This document shows positions 35,955 through 45,046 of a DNA stretch of 64,000 nucleotides, one piece after another. The position numbers were made by a program, and so were the translations under genes. The notes under the pieces are model-generated. The model ran no database searches and was not told the origin of the DNA. It worked only from the letters and a program-made list of their open reading frames with translations. The number at the start of each line of letters is the position of its first letter. The stretch's first letter is position 1. Origin of the DNA: Roseateles_B flavus (lineage in GTDB: Bacteria; Pseudomonadota; Gammaproteobacteria; Burkholderiales; Burkholderiaceae_C); contig NZ_JBDPZC010000001.1 of NCBI RefSeq assembly GCF_039872765.1, positions 248,001 to 312,000 of the forward strand, in the 5' to 3' direction.

Positions 35955-38399
35955 TCAGCGCGGTGCCGAGGCCTTGCCCTCGCGCGGTTCCCGGCTCTCG
36001 CGCGGGTCGCCCAGCCAGGTCTTGAGCCAGCGGCTCATCTCCCACTGCACATGGCCGGCGGACTCGCGGGCGCTGTAGCCGTGGGATTCCAGGGGCAGCA
36101 TCGTGAGACGCACCGTGCCGCCCAGGCCGGACAGCGCGTGGTACAGGCGCTCGCTCTGCAGCGGCGGCGTGCCCGCGTTGCCGTCCTGCTCGCCGTGCAG
36201 CAGCAGCAGGGGCTCCCTGATCTGTGGTGCGTAGAGCAGGGGCGAGAGGTTGAGATAGACCTCCTTCGCATCCCAGAGTGAGCGGCGCTCGCTCTGGAAG
36301 CCGAAGGGCGTCAGCGTGCGGTTGTAGGCGCCGCTGCGGGCGATGCCGGCCTTGAAGAGGTCGGTGTGCGCCAGCAGGTTGACGGCCATGAAGGCGCCAT
36401 AGCTGTGGCCGCCCACGGCCATGCGTTTCGGGTCGGACACGCCCAGGTCCTCGGCCTTGTCGATGATGGCGCGGGCGTTCATGGTGATCTGCTCGATGAA
36501 GCCGTCGTTCACCGTCTTCAGGTCGCCCACGACGGGCATGTGGGCGTCGTAGAGCACCACGAAGCCGTCCAGCAGCAGGGCCAGGGGGCTGATGCCGTTG
36601 AAGCTCAGGAAGCGGTTGGGGGCGCCGCTGACTTGGCTGGCGATGGAGGCGTCGCTGTATTCCATCGGATAGGCCCAGACCAGGGTGGGGCGGCGCTCGC
36701 CCTCCTTGTAGTCGGGCGGCAGGTACATCCAGAAGGACATGTCCACGCCGTCCGAGCGCTTGAAGCTGATGAACTCGCGGCGGATCCTGCGCAGCTGCGG
36801 CGTGTTGTCCTTCAGCCGTGTGAGGGCCTGCAGGCTGTTGCCCGAGGCCAGCTCGCGCAGCGCGAGGTTGGGCGGCTCGCTGGCACTCTCGCGGCTGAGC
36901 AGCAACTGCTTGCCGCCTTCCAGCACGGCCAGGGGCGTCTCGTAGCTGCCCTCGGGCGACTGGAACAGGCGCTGGGCGCTGAGGTCCCGCAGCGAGAAGC
37001 GGTCCAGGAAGGGGCGATCACCCTTGGGGCTGGCGCCGGGGCCCGTCATCAGCAGGTCGCCGCCCAGGGTCTGCACCACGAGGTGGCCGTTGGGCAGCAG
37101 GCGCGTCAGCGGCGTGCCGGGGTGGCGGAAGCGCTCGCGCTGGCTGAACTCGAACAGGGGCTTGCTCTGCGTGCCCTTGAGCGGCAGCAGGTAGCTGCGC
37201 TGCCAGGCGCGCTGGCGGTCGACCTCGGTGAGCAGGGCGTTCTGGCCGTCGTCCAGGAACTGCAGGCGCGAGAAGCGGTGCGGCATGCGCTGCACTTCCT
37301 GGGGCTCACCGGTGAAGGGCGGGTCCAGGCGCATCACGCGGTCGCGGAAGGCCACGCGCTGGGCCGGGTTGCCGCCGTCCAGAGCCTCGATCCAATAGAC
37401 GGCCGCATCCTTCATGGGTGAGGCATAGAACACGCGCGGCCCGGGCAGCACGCCGTCGATGGCCACGCCGCTCTTCAGGGGCATGCGTGCCAGCTCGCGG
37501 ATCAGTTTGCCGTCGCGCTGGCGCACTTCCACGGTGGTCGGGAAATCGTCCCAGGGCAGGCGGTAGCTGAAGGGGCGGCTGATGCGCTCGGTCAGCAGGT
37601 ACTGGCCCTCGCCCACGCTGCTCACGCTGCTGTAGAGCTGGGGCGGGCCGAGGTCCCGGCTGGCGCCGCTGGCGAGGTCCACCCAGGTCAGCACCGAGCG
37701 GGCGTGGTACTCGAACAGGGCTTCGTCCTGCGGGCCGTGCAGCAGATCTGGATGGGTGCGCTCGGGCGAGGCCAGGCCCCGGCTTTCCTCGCTGATGGGC
37801 TGGGGCGCCAGGCGGGGCGGCGGGCCGCGGTGGTCGGGCACGCTCAGCACGACCAGCTCGCGCGGGTTGAGCCACGCCTTTTCGCCCTGGGCCAGCACCT
37901 CGTTGAGCCGCAGGCCCTGGATGGGGCGCACGGCGCCGCTGGCGGTGTCGCCCACCCACAGCTCGTTGGCCCGCTCCATGCGGCGTTCGATGAGGAAGCG
38001 CTGGCCGTCGGGGGCCCAGGCGAAGTCATGCCACAGGCCGCCGGCGGGCAGCTCGACCACGCGTTCCGGCGCGTCCGGCTGCAACAGGGCCCTCAGCCGC
38101 AGGCGCCGGATGGCGGCTAGGCCTGGCGCCACGCCGCTGCCGGCGTCGAAGCGGGTGCCGGCCAGGTGCAGGGTGGGGCGCTGCAGGTCCTCGACGGTCG
38201 AGAAGCGGCGCGTCTCGATCAGCGCCAGCTGCTGGCGGTCCGGCGAGGGGAGCAGGCGCGGCAGGGGCGCGGTGTCCAGCAGCTCGCGCACGGCGGGCGA
38301 GGGTTGCTGGTAGCCGGCTGCACCGGCGGCCGTGGGCAACAGGGCGCTGGCAAGCAGCAGGCCGGGCAGGACGGTGAGGGCGTGGCGGAGAAGGCGCAT
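35955..38399 (-). CDS. Secreted S9-family (prolyl-oligopeptidase-like) serine peptidase
   Basis: This 814-residue protein has a signal peptide (LTVLPGLLLASALLPTAAGA), an N-terminal beta-propeller-like half, and a C-terminal alpha/beta hydrolase. The nucleophile is in GGHSYGAF (Ser666); the Asp is probably in LLHGEQDGNAGTP and the His in PLESHGYSARES. Segments such as AYPMEYSDASIASQVSGAPNRF resemble glutamyl endopeptidases of plant-chloroplast type. It probably degrades peptides in the periplasm. The ATG at 38399 is chosen for the signal peptide; the much longer open frame upstream overlaps the permease gene. It is convergent with priA and 65 bp downstream of the permease gene. Confidence 0.88.
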   Translation of the reverse strand: MRLLRHALTVLPGLLLASALLPTAAGAAGYQQPSPAVRELLDTAPLPRLLPSPDRQQLALIETRRFSTVEDLQRPTLHLAGTRFDAGSGVAPGLAAIRRLRLRALLQPDAPERVVELPAGGLWHDFAWAPDGQRFLIERRMERANELWVGDTASGAVRPIQGLRLNEVLAQGEKAWLNPRELVVLSVPDHRGPPPRLAPQPISEESRGLASPERTHPDLLHGPQDEALFEYHARSVLTWVDLASGASRDLGPPQLYSSVSSVGEGQYLLTERISRPFSYRLPWDDFPTTVEVRQRDGKLIRELARMPLKSGVAIDGVLPGPRVFYASPMKDAAVYWIEALDGGNPAQRVAFRDRVMRLDPPFTGEPQEVQRMPHRFSRLQFLDDGQNALLTEVDRQRAWQRSYLLPLKGTQSKPLFEFSQRERFRHPGTPLTRLLPNGHLVVQTLGGDLLMTGPGASPKGDRPFLDRFSLRDLSAQRLFQSPEGSYETPLAVLEGGKQLLLSRESASEPPNLALRELASGNSLQALTRLKDNTPQLRRIRREFISFKRSDGVDMSFWMYLPPDYKEGERRPTLVWAYPMEYSDASIASQVSGAPNRFLSFNGISPLALLLDGFVVLYDAHMPVVGDLKTVNDGFIEQITMNARAIIDKAEDLGVSDPKRMAVGGHSYGAFMAVNLLAHTDLFKAGIARSGAYNRTLTPFGFQSERRSLWDAKEVYLNLSPLLYAPQIREPLLLLHGEQDGNAGTPPLQSERLYHALSGLGGTVRLTMLPLESHGYSARESAGHVQWEMSRWLKTWLGDPRESREPREGKASAPR

Positions 38400-38464
38400 G
38401 GCGGCGGGGGCAGGATGCCGCGCACGATAGCGCACGCGGCTGACGGGGGCATCGAGGCCCTGGC

Positions 38465-39427
38465 TCATGGCTGCGGCACCAGCCAGGTCGCCAGCCCGCT
38501 GAAGCTGAAGAAGGCGATCACGGTGGAGGCCATGATGATGCGGGCGATGCGACCGTTGTCCGCCCCGTAGCGCTCGGCCAGCAGGGAGACATTGCTGGCG
38601 CTGGGCAGGGCCGCAGCCAGCACCAGCACATGCAGCTGGAAGGGGCTGAGGTCCAGGCCCATCTTGACGGCGGTGGCGCCGAGCAGCAGCACCAGGGTCG
38701 GGTGCCCGAAGAGCTTGATGAGGGCCACCGGCAGGTAGCGCTCCGGGGGCGTGCGCGTGTGGGCATGCTGGCCGGCGCGCCACAGCACCGCGCCGATGGT
38801 GAACAGGGCCACCGGCGAGGCGGCATCGCCCAGCATCTTGACCACCGTCATGAGCATGGGCGGCAGGGTGTAGCCGCTGACCGAGCTCAGCGCGCCCAGG
38901 GCGATGGCCCAGGGCAGGGGGTTGGACAGCGCGCCCTTGAGCGCCTGCCAGAGGGCCACGCGCCAGTGGCTGCCGCCGGCATCGTGGGCCCGCGCCAGGG
39001 CGATGCACAGGGAGCTGGTCACGATGAGGTCGGCCAGGATGGTGCAGATCACCGGCGCCGCCGCGGCCTGCCCCATCAGCGCCACCAGCAGGGGCACGCC
39101 CATGAAGCCGGTGTTGGGGAAGGCGGCGACCAGGGCGCCGAAGGAGGCGTCCTTGAGGTGGGTGACGTCGTCCAGCGTCAGGAACAGGGTCACGCCCACG
39201 ATCAGCAGGGCCGAGGCCAGGTAGACCGCCAGCACCGCCGGGCTCAGCAGCTCCAGCAGCGGCGTGCTCGCGCCGAAGCGGAACAGCATGCAGGGCAGCG
39301 CGAAGAAGAGCACGAAGGTGTTGAGCCCCGGGATGGCGCTTTCCGCCAGCAGTCCCCGGCGTGCGGCCAGGTAGCCGCAGAGCACCAGGGCGAAGAAAGG
39401 CACGGTGACGGCGATGACGGCTTGCAT
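38465..39427 (-). CDS. AEC-family permease (auxin efflux carrier-like)
   Basis: This 320-residue protein has about ten membrane segments in two halves, with family-typical NTGFMGVPLLVALMG in the first half and LPSASNVSLLAERYGAD in the second. AEC proteins export organic acids such as malate or malonate. It begins MQAVIAVTVPFFALVLCGYLAARRG, the usual start, and probably shares a transcript with the S9 peptidase. Confidence 0.9.
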   Translation of the reverse strand: MQAVIAVTVPFFALVLCGYLAARRGLLAESAIPGLNTFVLFFALPCMLFRFGASTPLLELLSPAVLAVYLASALLIVGVTLFLTLDDVTHLKDASFGALVAAFPNTGFMGVPLLVALMGQAAAAPVICTILADLIVTSSLCIALARAHDAGGSHWRVALWQALKGALSNPLPWAIALGALSSVSGYTLPPMLMTVVKMLGDAASPVALFTIGAVLWRAGQHAHTRTPPERYLPVALIKLFGHPTLVLLLGATAVKMGLDLSPFQLHVLVLAAALPSASNVSLLAERYGADNGRIARIIMASTVIAFFSFSGLATWLVPQP

Positions 39428-39520
39428 GAGGCGCGAGTATCGCAATACGGGCTTGTATCCAGCTGAAAAGGGGGGGACCGTCTTTGTGCGCTGGCGCTTA
39501 CATTTACGCCTGCAATCTGT

Positions 39521-40573
39521 ATGAACGCTCCGCTGCCCGAAGGACCGGCCACCGCGCCGCCCGACCTCGATTCCCCCCTGCATGTGCTGCCGGTCGGCGA
39601 GCGCCTGGGTGTCTGGCGCATCGTCGAGGACATCCAGGTCTGCGCCTCCGGGCACTGGTACCGGGGCGAGCACTCGCTGGCCGCCGAGCAGCAGGTGGCG
39701 GTGCTGGTCTACGAGCAGGCCGCCGATGCCGCCCTGGTGCTGCTGCGCTTCGCCGAGGAGCAGCCCGGCCTGCAGAGCCTGCGGCACGTCGACATCTCCC
39801 TGCCCCAGGACAGTGGCCTCACCGCCGACGGCCTGCCCTACGTGGTGCTGCGCTGGATGGAGGGCCAGCCCCTGCTGCCCGCCGCAGCGGAGTTGCCCCT
39901 GCGCAAGCGCCTGGAGCTGGTCTGCGACCTCTGCGACCTGCTGGAGGTGCTGCACGAGCATGGCCAGGTCCTGCGCGAGCTGGACCCGGGCACGCTGTGG
40001 CTTTCGCCCGAGCAGCGCCTGCGCCTGATGGGTCAGGGCCTGGCGCCCATGATGGCCGCCGAGGGCCCGGGTGACTTCGGCTACAGCTCGGCCGCCATTC
40101 CTCTGCTCGCTCCCGAACAGCTGGACGGCCAGCCGCCCCACCTGGCCAGCGAGGCCTATGCGGTGGGCATGCTCATGTGCCTGCTGGTCAACGGCCGCCT
40201 GCCGGGCAGCGACAGCCTCATCGTCGGCCACCTGGGCGCGCCGGTGCATTCGCTGGCGGCCTGGGTGAGCCTGAGCCTCGGCGAGCGCCAGGCCTTGGAC
40301 GCCATGCTCAGCAAGTCCACCGCGGCCAGCATGATGGAGCGCTACACCACGGCCAAGGCCCTGGCGGATGACATCCGCGCCTGGCTGGCCGGCGAGGTGC
40401 CCTCGCCGCTGCCGCCCACGCCCACGCTGTCCATGCCGCGCATCAAGCCCAGCCGCAAGCAGGCACCGCCGCGGCGGCCGGCCTGGCGCCAGTGGCTGCT
40501 GCCGGGCATCGTCGTCGGCGCCCTGGGCGTGCTGGGCCTGGCCCTGTGGGCGATGAGCCACCTGCGCGGCTGA
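39521..40573 (+). CDS. Membrane-anchored protein-kinase-like protein, probable pseudokinase
   Basis: This 350-residue protein keeps the kinase outline: a beta lobe (GVWRIVEDIQVCASGHWYRGE, QVAVLVYEQ), KRLELVCDLCDLLEVLHEHGQVLRELDPGTLWL for the catalytic loop, an LLAPEQ activation-end motif (APEQ 197-200), and SEAYAVGMLMCLLVNGRLPG for helix F. Key residues are gone: the VAIK lysine is Leu62, HRDxKPxN reads LRELDPGTLW (151-160), and there is no DFG. A C-terminal membrane helix (LLPGIVVGALGVLGLALWAM) anchors it with the kinase fold in the cytoplasm. It may act as a scaffold or sensor. No phosphatase or FHA gene is adjacent. Confidence 0.8.
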   Translation: MNAPLPEGPATAPPDLDSPLHVLPVGERLGVWRIVEDIQVCASGHWYRGEHSLAAEQQVAVLVYEQAADAALVLLRFAEEQPGLQSLRHVDISLPQDSGLTADGLPYVVLRWMEGQPLLPAAAELPLRKRLELVCDLCDLLEVLHEHGQVLRELDPGTLWLSPEQRLRLMGQGLAPMMAAEGPGDFGYSSAAIPLLAPEQLDGQPPHLASEAYAVGMLMCLLVNGRLPGSDSLIVGHLGAPVHSLAAWVSLSLGERQALDAMLSKSTAASMMERYTTAKALADDIRAWLAGEVPSPLPPTPTLSMPRIKPSRKQAPPRRPAWRQWLLPGIVVGALGVLGLALWAMSHLRG

Positions 40574-40624
40574 GGGCGGCAGGCCCCGAGCCCATGCCAT
40601 GGCCGGGCGAGCGCATCCCGAGGC

Positions 40625-41440
40625 TCAGGGGCTGTAGGCCCGCGCCGGCAGGCGCCACAGCGCATTGCTGGCGCCGTCCATCTCCGGCAGGCCCACGCCC
40701 CATTTCTGGTTGAGCCGCGGCCATTCGCCCGTGCGCCTGAGCTGCTGCAGGGCCAGCTCCAGTGTTTCGCACAGGGCGGGTCCGGGCGGCTGGCGCGAGC
40801 AGGCGAAATGCCCGCGCAGCTGGCCGATGGCGGGCCCCTCCACAGGACCCAGCTGCTGCAGCAGGCCCAGATGGGCCAGGACCGGCTGGGTGTTGCGCTC
40901 ATTGGTGGCCAGCAGGGCCACGCGGCCGGTGCGCAGCATGCGCAGGCCGGTCTCCACGTCGCGCACCGTGGTCAGCCGCAGCAGGGGGCGGGCCTGCTCG
41001 AAGGCCTCGCCATAGGCCCAGCCGGCCACCTGCGCGATCTCCAGGCCGGCCAGGGCGCGGTAGTCCCCCTGCCAGTGTGGGCGCGGCGCGGGGCCGCCGT
41101 AGAAGACCAGGCGGTCCTCGTAGAAGGCCGAGGGCGCGAAGACGAAGCGCTGCTCGCGCTCGGGCGTGCGGTAGGGGCCGATGAGGATCTGGGCCTGGCC
41201 ATGCTCGACCATGGCCTGGGCGCGCGGCCAGGGGTAGTGCTCGAAGCGCAGCTGCCAGCCCCGCTGCTGGGCGACGGCCTGCAGCAGCTCCACCGCCAGG
41301 CCCTCCGGCGGATTGCCCGGCACGGGCATGAACAGCCGGGGAAAGCTGGTGCCCACGGCCAGGACCTGCTGCGCCATGGCGCCAGACGCCATCACCACGA
41401 CGCACAGGCCTGCCACCCACCCCCGCCAGCGACCCATCAT
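40625..41440 (-). CDS. Periplasmic solute-binding protein, family 3 (amino-acid-type)
   Basis: This 271-residue protein has a signal peptide (GWVAGLCVVVMASGAMA-Q) and an SBP_bac_3 fold: FPRLFMPVPGNPPEGLAVELLQAVAQQRGW, LIGPYRTPEREQRFVF and the hinge VRDVETGLRMLRTGRVALLA. There is no ABC permease or ATPase nearby, so it may be an orphan receptor. The ATG at 41440 is preferred over 41506 because it opens the signal peptide. Confidence 0.82.
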   Translation of the reverse strand: MMGRWRGWVAGLCVVVMASGAMAQQVLAVGTSFPRLFMPVPGNPPEGLAVELLQAVAQQRGWQLRFEHYPWPRAQAMVEHGQAQILIGPYRTPEREQRFVFAPSAFYEDRLVFYGGPAPRPHWQGDYRALAGLEIAQVAGWAYGEAFEQARPLLRLTTVRDVETGLRMLRTGRVALLATNERNTQPVLAHLGLLQQLGPVEGPAIGQLRGHFACSRQPPGPALCETLELALQQLRRTGEWPRLNQKWGVGLPEMDGASNALWRLPARAYSP

Positions 41441-41538
41441 GAGGCACCTTCCCTGTCCAGGTGGGCAGATGATAGGGAGGGGCAGGGCGGCTGTCAGCCC
41501 TGGCACCGGGTGGCAGCAGGGCTGTCAGGGGCGGCTTG

Positions 41539-41544
41539 TATGAT
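41539..41544 (+). promoter_or_regulatory. TATGAT -10-like element before the rep gene
   Basis: TATGAT preceded by TTG lies 43 bp before the start codon of the helicase gene. No strong -35 box is seen. Confidence 0.35.
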
Positions 41545-41586
41545 TCGCGGCCCGGTGCCGAGGGCGCCGGATCAGCCCCTGCCGCC

Positions 41587-43656
41587 ATGTCCGCCGATCC
41601 CACTGCCACCCTGAATCCCGCCCAGCTCGAAGCCGTGCACCATCTGCACGGGCCCTGCCTGGTCGTGGCCGGTGCGGGTTCGGGCAAGACCCGCGTGATC
41701 ACCACCAAGATTGCCCGTCTGCTGCAGGCCGGCTACCAGGCGAAGAACATCGCCGCCATCACCTTCACCAACAAGGCCGCGCAGGAAATGCGCGAGCGGG
41801 CCAAGGGCCTGGTGGGCGCGCGGGCGGCCAAGGACCTGGCTATCTCCACCTTCCACTCCCTGGGCGTGCGCCTGCTGCGCGAGGAAGGCACGCGGGTTGG
41901 CCTGAAGGAGCAGTTCTCCATCCTGGACAGCGACGACGTGCTGGGCGTGCTGCGCGATGCCGGCGGCACCACCGACGCCAACATGGCCAAGCAGTGGCAG
42001 TGGACCATCTCGCTGTGGAAGAACATGGGCCTGAACGCCGAGATGGCGCTCAAGGCCGCCAAGGACGAGCAAGAGCGCGTGGCCGCCGTCGTGATGGGCC
42101 GCTACCAGGAGCGCCTGGCCGCCTACCAGGCGGTGGACTTCGACGACCTCATCAGCCTGCCCCTGAAGCTGCTGACCGAGGACGCCGAGGCCCGCGGCAA
42201 GTGGCAGGACACCCTGCGCTATGTGCTGGTGGACGAATACCAGGACACCAACTCCGTGCAGTACGAGCTGCTCAAGGCCATCGTGGGCGAGCGCGGCATG
42301 TTCACCGCCGTGGGCGACGACGACCAGAGCATCTACGGCTGGCGCGGCGCCACCATCGAGAACCTCAAGCGCCTGCCGGTCGACTACCCCAATCTCAAGA
42401 TCATCCCGCTGGAGCAGAACTACCGCTCCACCGGCGCCATCCTGCGCGCGGCCAACAACGTCATCGAGACCAATCCCAAGCTCTTCCAGAAGAAGCTGTG
42501 GAGCGAGTACGGCGACGGCGAGCCCATCGCCCTGGTCGAGGCCGACGGCGAGGAGCACGAGGCCGAGCGCGCCGTGGCCCGCATCCAGGCCATCCGGGCC
42601 AGCCTCGGGGCCAAGGTCAAGTTCGCGGACTTCGCCATCCTCTACCGCGCCAACCACCAGGCGCGCATCTTCGAGCAGGCCCTGCGCCGGGCCGAGATCC
42701 CCTACAAGGTCAGCGGCGGCCAGAGCTTCTTCGACAAGAGCGAGATCAAGGACCTCTGCGCCTGGCTGCGACTCTTGGTCAACCAGGACGACGACCCCGC
42801 CTTCCTGCGCGCCGTCACCACGCCCAAGCGCGGCATCGGCCACACCACCCTGGGCGCGCTGAGCCAGTTCGCGGGCCGCTGGAAGATCAGCATGTACGAG
42901 GCGCTGTTCTCGGACTCGCTGTCCACCGTGCTCAACAAGAAGGCCATCGGTTCCCTGCACGAGTTCGGCCGTTACCTCAATGACCTCGAGTACCGCGCAC
43001 GCCATACCGAGGGCGCCGAGGACGCCAAGACGCTGATGCTGGAGTGGCTCAAGGACATCGGCTACGAGCAGCACCTCTACGACAACGACGAGAACGAGAA
43101 GGCCGCCGCCGCGCGCTGGAGCAACGTCCTCGATTTCGTCGACTGGGTGGCCAAGCGCTGCGGCGGCCAGCTGGCCCAGGACGGCGGCGCCACCTTCGAG
43201 GAGCCCAAGCAGACGGTGCTGCAGGTCGCTCAGACCATCAGCGTGATCCTGTCGCTCTCCGAGCGCGGCGAGGAGCAGGACCAGGTCGTGCTGACCACCC
43301 TGCACGCCTCCAAGGGCCTGGAGTGGCCGCATGTCTTCCTGGCCGGCGTCAACGAGGGCCTGCTGCCCTTCAAGGCCGACGACGAGGAGATGACCGCCCA
43401 GCGCCTGGAGGAGGAACGCCGCCTCATGTACGTGGGCATCACCCGCGCCCGCACCACGCTGGCCGTGAGCACCCTGCGCCGCCGCAAGAAGGCCCGCGAG
43501 ATGGTGATGGGCATCCCCAGCCGCTTCATCGCCGAGATGCGACTGCACGAGTCCGGTATCAAGGAAGACCCGCGCGAGAAGCTCAAGCGCATGCGCGAGG
43601 AGCTGGCGGCCAAGGCCGCGGCCGCGGCCGCGGCGGCGAAGCAGAACGAGCGCTGA
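41587..43656 (+). CDS. rep: ATP-dependent DNA helicase Rep (UvrD/Rep superfamily 1)
   Basis: This 689-residue 3'-5' helicase removes proteins from DNA ahead of forks. SF1A motifs in order: Walker A VVAGAGSGKTRVI, FTNKAAQEMRER, VDEYQDTN, GDDDQSIYGWRGA, LEQNYRST, TLHASKGLEWPHVF and EERRLMYVGITRAR. The whole sequence follows Rep rather than UvrD or PcrA. The ATG at 41587 begins MSADPTATLNPAQLEAV; the extra 17 codons upstream are not family-like. The tail is Ala/Lys-rich. Confidence 0.95.
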   Translation: MSADPTATLNPAQLEAVHHLHGPCLVVAGAGSGKTRVITTKIARLLQAGYQAKNIAAITFTNKAAQEMRERAKGLVGARAAKDLAISTFHSLGVRLLREEGTRVGLKEQFSILDSDDVLGVLRDAGGTTDANMAKQWQWTISLWKNMGLNAEMALKAAKDEQERVAAVVMGRYQERLAAYQAVDFDDLISLPLKLLTEDAEARGKWQDTLRYVLVDEYQDTNSVQYELLKAIVGERGMFTAVGDDDQSIYGWRGATIENLKRLPVDYPNLKIIPLEQNYRSTGAILRAANNVIETNPKLFQKKLWSEYGDGEPIALVEADGEEHEAERAVARIQAIRASLGAKVKFADFAILYRANHQARIFEQALRRAEIPYKVSGGQSFFDKSEIKDLCAWLRLLVNQDDDPAFLRAVTTPKRGIGHTTLGALSQFAGRWKISMYEALFSDSLSTVLNKKAIGSLHEFGRYLNDLEYRARHTEGAEDAKTLMLEWLKDIGYEQHLYDNDENEKAAAARWSNVLDFVDWVAKRCGGQLAQDGGATFEEPKQTVLQVAQTISVILSLSERGEEQDQVVLTTLHASKGLEWPHVFLAGVNEGLLPFKADDEEMTAQRLEEERRLMYVGITRARTTLAVSTLRRRKKAREMVMGIPSRFIAEMRLHESGIKEDPREKLKRMREELAAKAAAAAAAAKQNER

Positions 43657-43812
43657 AGGGGCTGCTGCCCGTCACGCTAGGGGCGCCGCGCCCTGCCGGT
43701 GCTGCCGGCGCCTTCGCTTTGCGCAGACAATGCTGCCACCCCCAAGCGCGGCTGAAGTTCGGCCTGCTGGCATCGCATGATCCCCCCGCCCTGCGGCAGG
43801 AGCGCGCCCCGC

Positions 43813-44946
43813 ATGAGATTCGAGACCTTTGTTGCCGGCCAATGGATGCCGCGCTACCAGTACAAGAGCTTCGAACCCACGCCCATCAACGGTGAATGGC
43901 AGTGGGAGGACCCGCACATCGCGGTGCTCCTGGAGCAGGCGAACCGGGCGCTGGGGGAGCTCAACGCCTTTTCGCTGATCGTTCCCGACGTCGATCTTTT
44001 CATCCAGATGCATGTGGTCAAGGAGGCGCAGACCTCCAGCCGCATCGAGGGCACGCAGACCGAGATGGACGAGGCCCTGCTGCCCGAGGAGCAGGTGCTG
44101 CCCGAGAAGCGCGATGACTGGCGTGAGGTGCACAACTACATCGACGCAGTGAACACGGCCGTCGCCGCACTGGCCGAGCTGCCTCTGTCCAATCGCCTGC
44201 TCAAGCAGACGCATGCCACGCTGATGCAGGGCGTGCGCGGGGAGCACAAGCAGCCGGGCGAGTTCCGCAGCAGCCAGAACTGGATCGGCGGCTCCAGCCT
44301 CCAGGACGCCGCCTTCATCCCTCCGCATCATGAAGGCGTGGCCGAGCTGATGAGCGATTTGGAGAAGTTCCTTCACAACGAGGCGGTGGCCGTGCCGCAC
44401 CTGGTGCGGATCGCGCTGGCGCACTACCAGTTCGAGACCATCCACCCGTTCCTGGACGGCAACGGGCGGATCGGGCGGCTGATGATTCCGCTGTACCTCG
44501 TGAGCTGCGGCATCCTGGCCAAGCCCTCGCTGTACCTCTCAGACTTCTTCGAGCGCAACCGGGCCAGCTACTACGACGCCCTGATGCGGGTGCGGACCAG
44601 CCATGACCTCATCCACTGGGTGCGTTTCTTCCTGAGCGGCGTGGCCGAGACCGCACGCAAGGGACGGGATGTGTTCCGGGCGGTCCTGCAGTTGCGCACT
44701 GAAGTCGAGCAGCAGGTGATGAGCCTGGGCAAGCGAAGTGCGACCGCCCGCGAGGCGCTGCACCTGCTCTACCGCAAGCCTGTGGTCACGGCCGGGCGGT
44801 TGGTGGCCGAGCTGGGCATCAGCACCCCAACTGCCAACGTCTTGATCCGCGAATTCGAGCGCCTGGGCCTCCTGCGCGAGAACACGGGGCGCCAGAAGGG
44901 GCGCGTCTATGTCTTTGATCGCTACCTCAGCTTGTTCATAAGTTAA
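43813..44946 (+). CDS. Fic-family protein (class II, self-inhibited AMP-transferase) with C-terminal winged helix
   Basis: This 377-residue protein carries the Fic core HPFLDGNGRIGR (H211-R222), complete for transfer of AMP from ATP to hydroxyl side chains. The N-terminal inhibitory helix motif S75-x3-E79-G80 (SSRIEG) is present, so activity should be held in check until released. The C-terminal 90 residues (ATAREALHLLYRKPVVTAGRLVAELGIS, then NVLIREFERLGLL) form a winged helix, suggesting DNA binding or autoregulation. GC is lower than in the neighbours. An ATG at 43777 gives 12 more residues; MRFETFVAGQW is the usual start. No antitoxin gene is adjacent. Confidence 0.92.
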   Translation: MRFETFVAGQWMPRYQYKSFEPTPINGEWQWEDPHIAVLLEQANRALGELNAFSLIVPDVDLFIQMHVVKEAQTSSRIEGTQTEMDEALLPEEQVLPEKRDDWREVHNYIDAVNTAVAALAELPLSNRLLKQTHATLMQGVRGEHKQPGEFRSSQNWIGGSSLQDAAFIPPHHEGVAELMSDLEKFLHNEAVAVPHLVRIALAHYQFETIHPFLDGNGRIGRLMIPLYLVSCGILAKPSLYLSDFFERNRASYYDALMRVRTSHDLIHWVRFFLSGVAETARKGRDVFRAVLQLRTEVEQQVMSLGKRSATAREALHLLYRKPVVTAGRLVAELGISTPTANVLIREFERLGLLRENTGRQKGRVYVFDRYLSLFIS

Positions 44947-44988
44947 AGAAGATCCGTTTTCTTTACCTTAGATGGCACTTAAAGTAAA
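44943..44988. promoter_or_regulatory. AT-rich repeat block after the fic gene
   Basis: This short AT-rich block contains GTTAAAGAA (44942-44950), TTCTTTACC (its near reverse complement, 44959-44967) and a second dyad, TTTACCTTA (44962-44970) against TAAAGTAAA (44980-44988), with one mismatch. It could be the fic terminator, the promoter/operator of the next gene, or an autoregulatory site for the Fic winged helix. Confidence 0.4.
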
Positions 44989-45046
44989 CATGGTGTGGAT
45001 CGTTGGCCGGCCCGCACTGCTTCCAAGCACAGCAACTTCCTGCCTC

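Noticed and set aside
38400..39008. Extension of the S9 peptidase frame to 1017 residues
   Set aside because: It runs antisense-shifted through the permease gene; the signal peptide at 38399 marks the real start.
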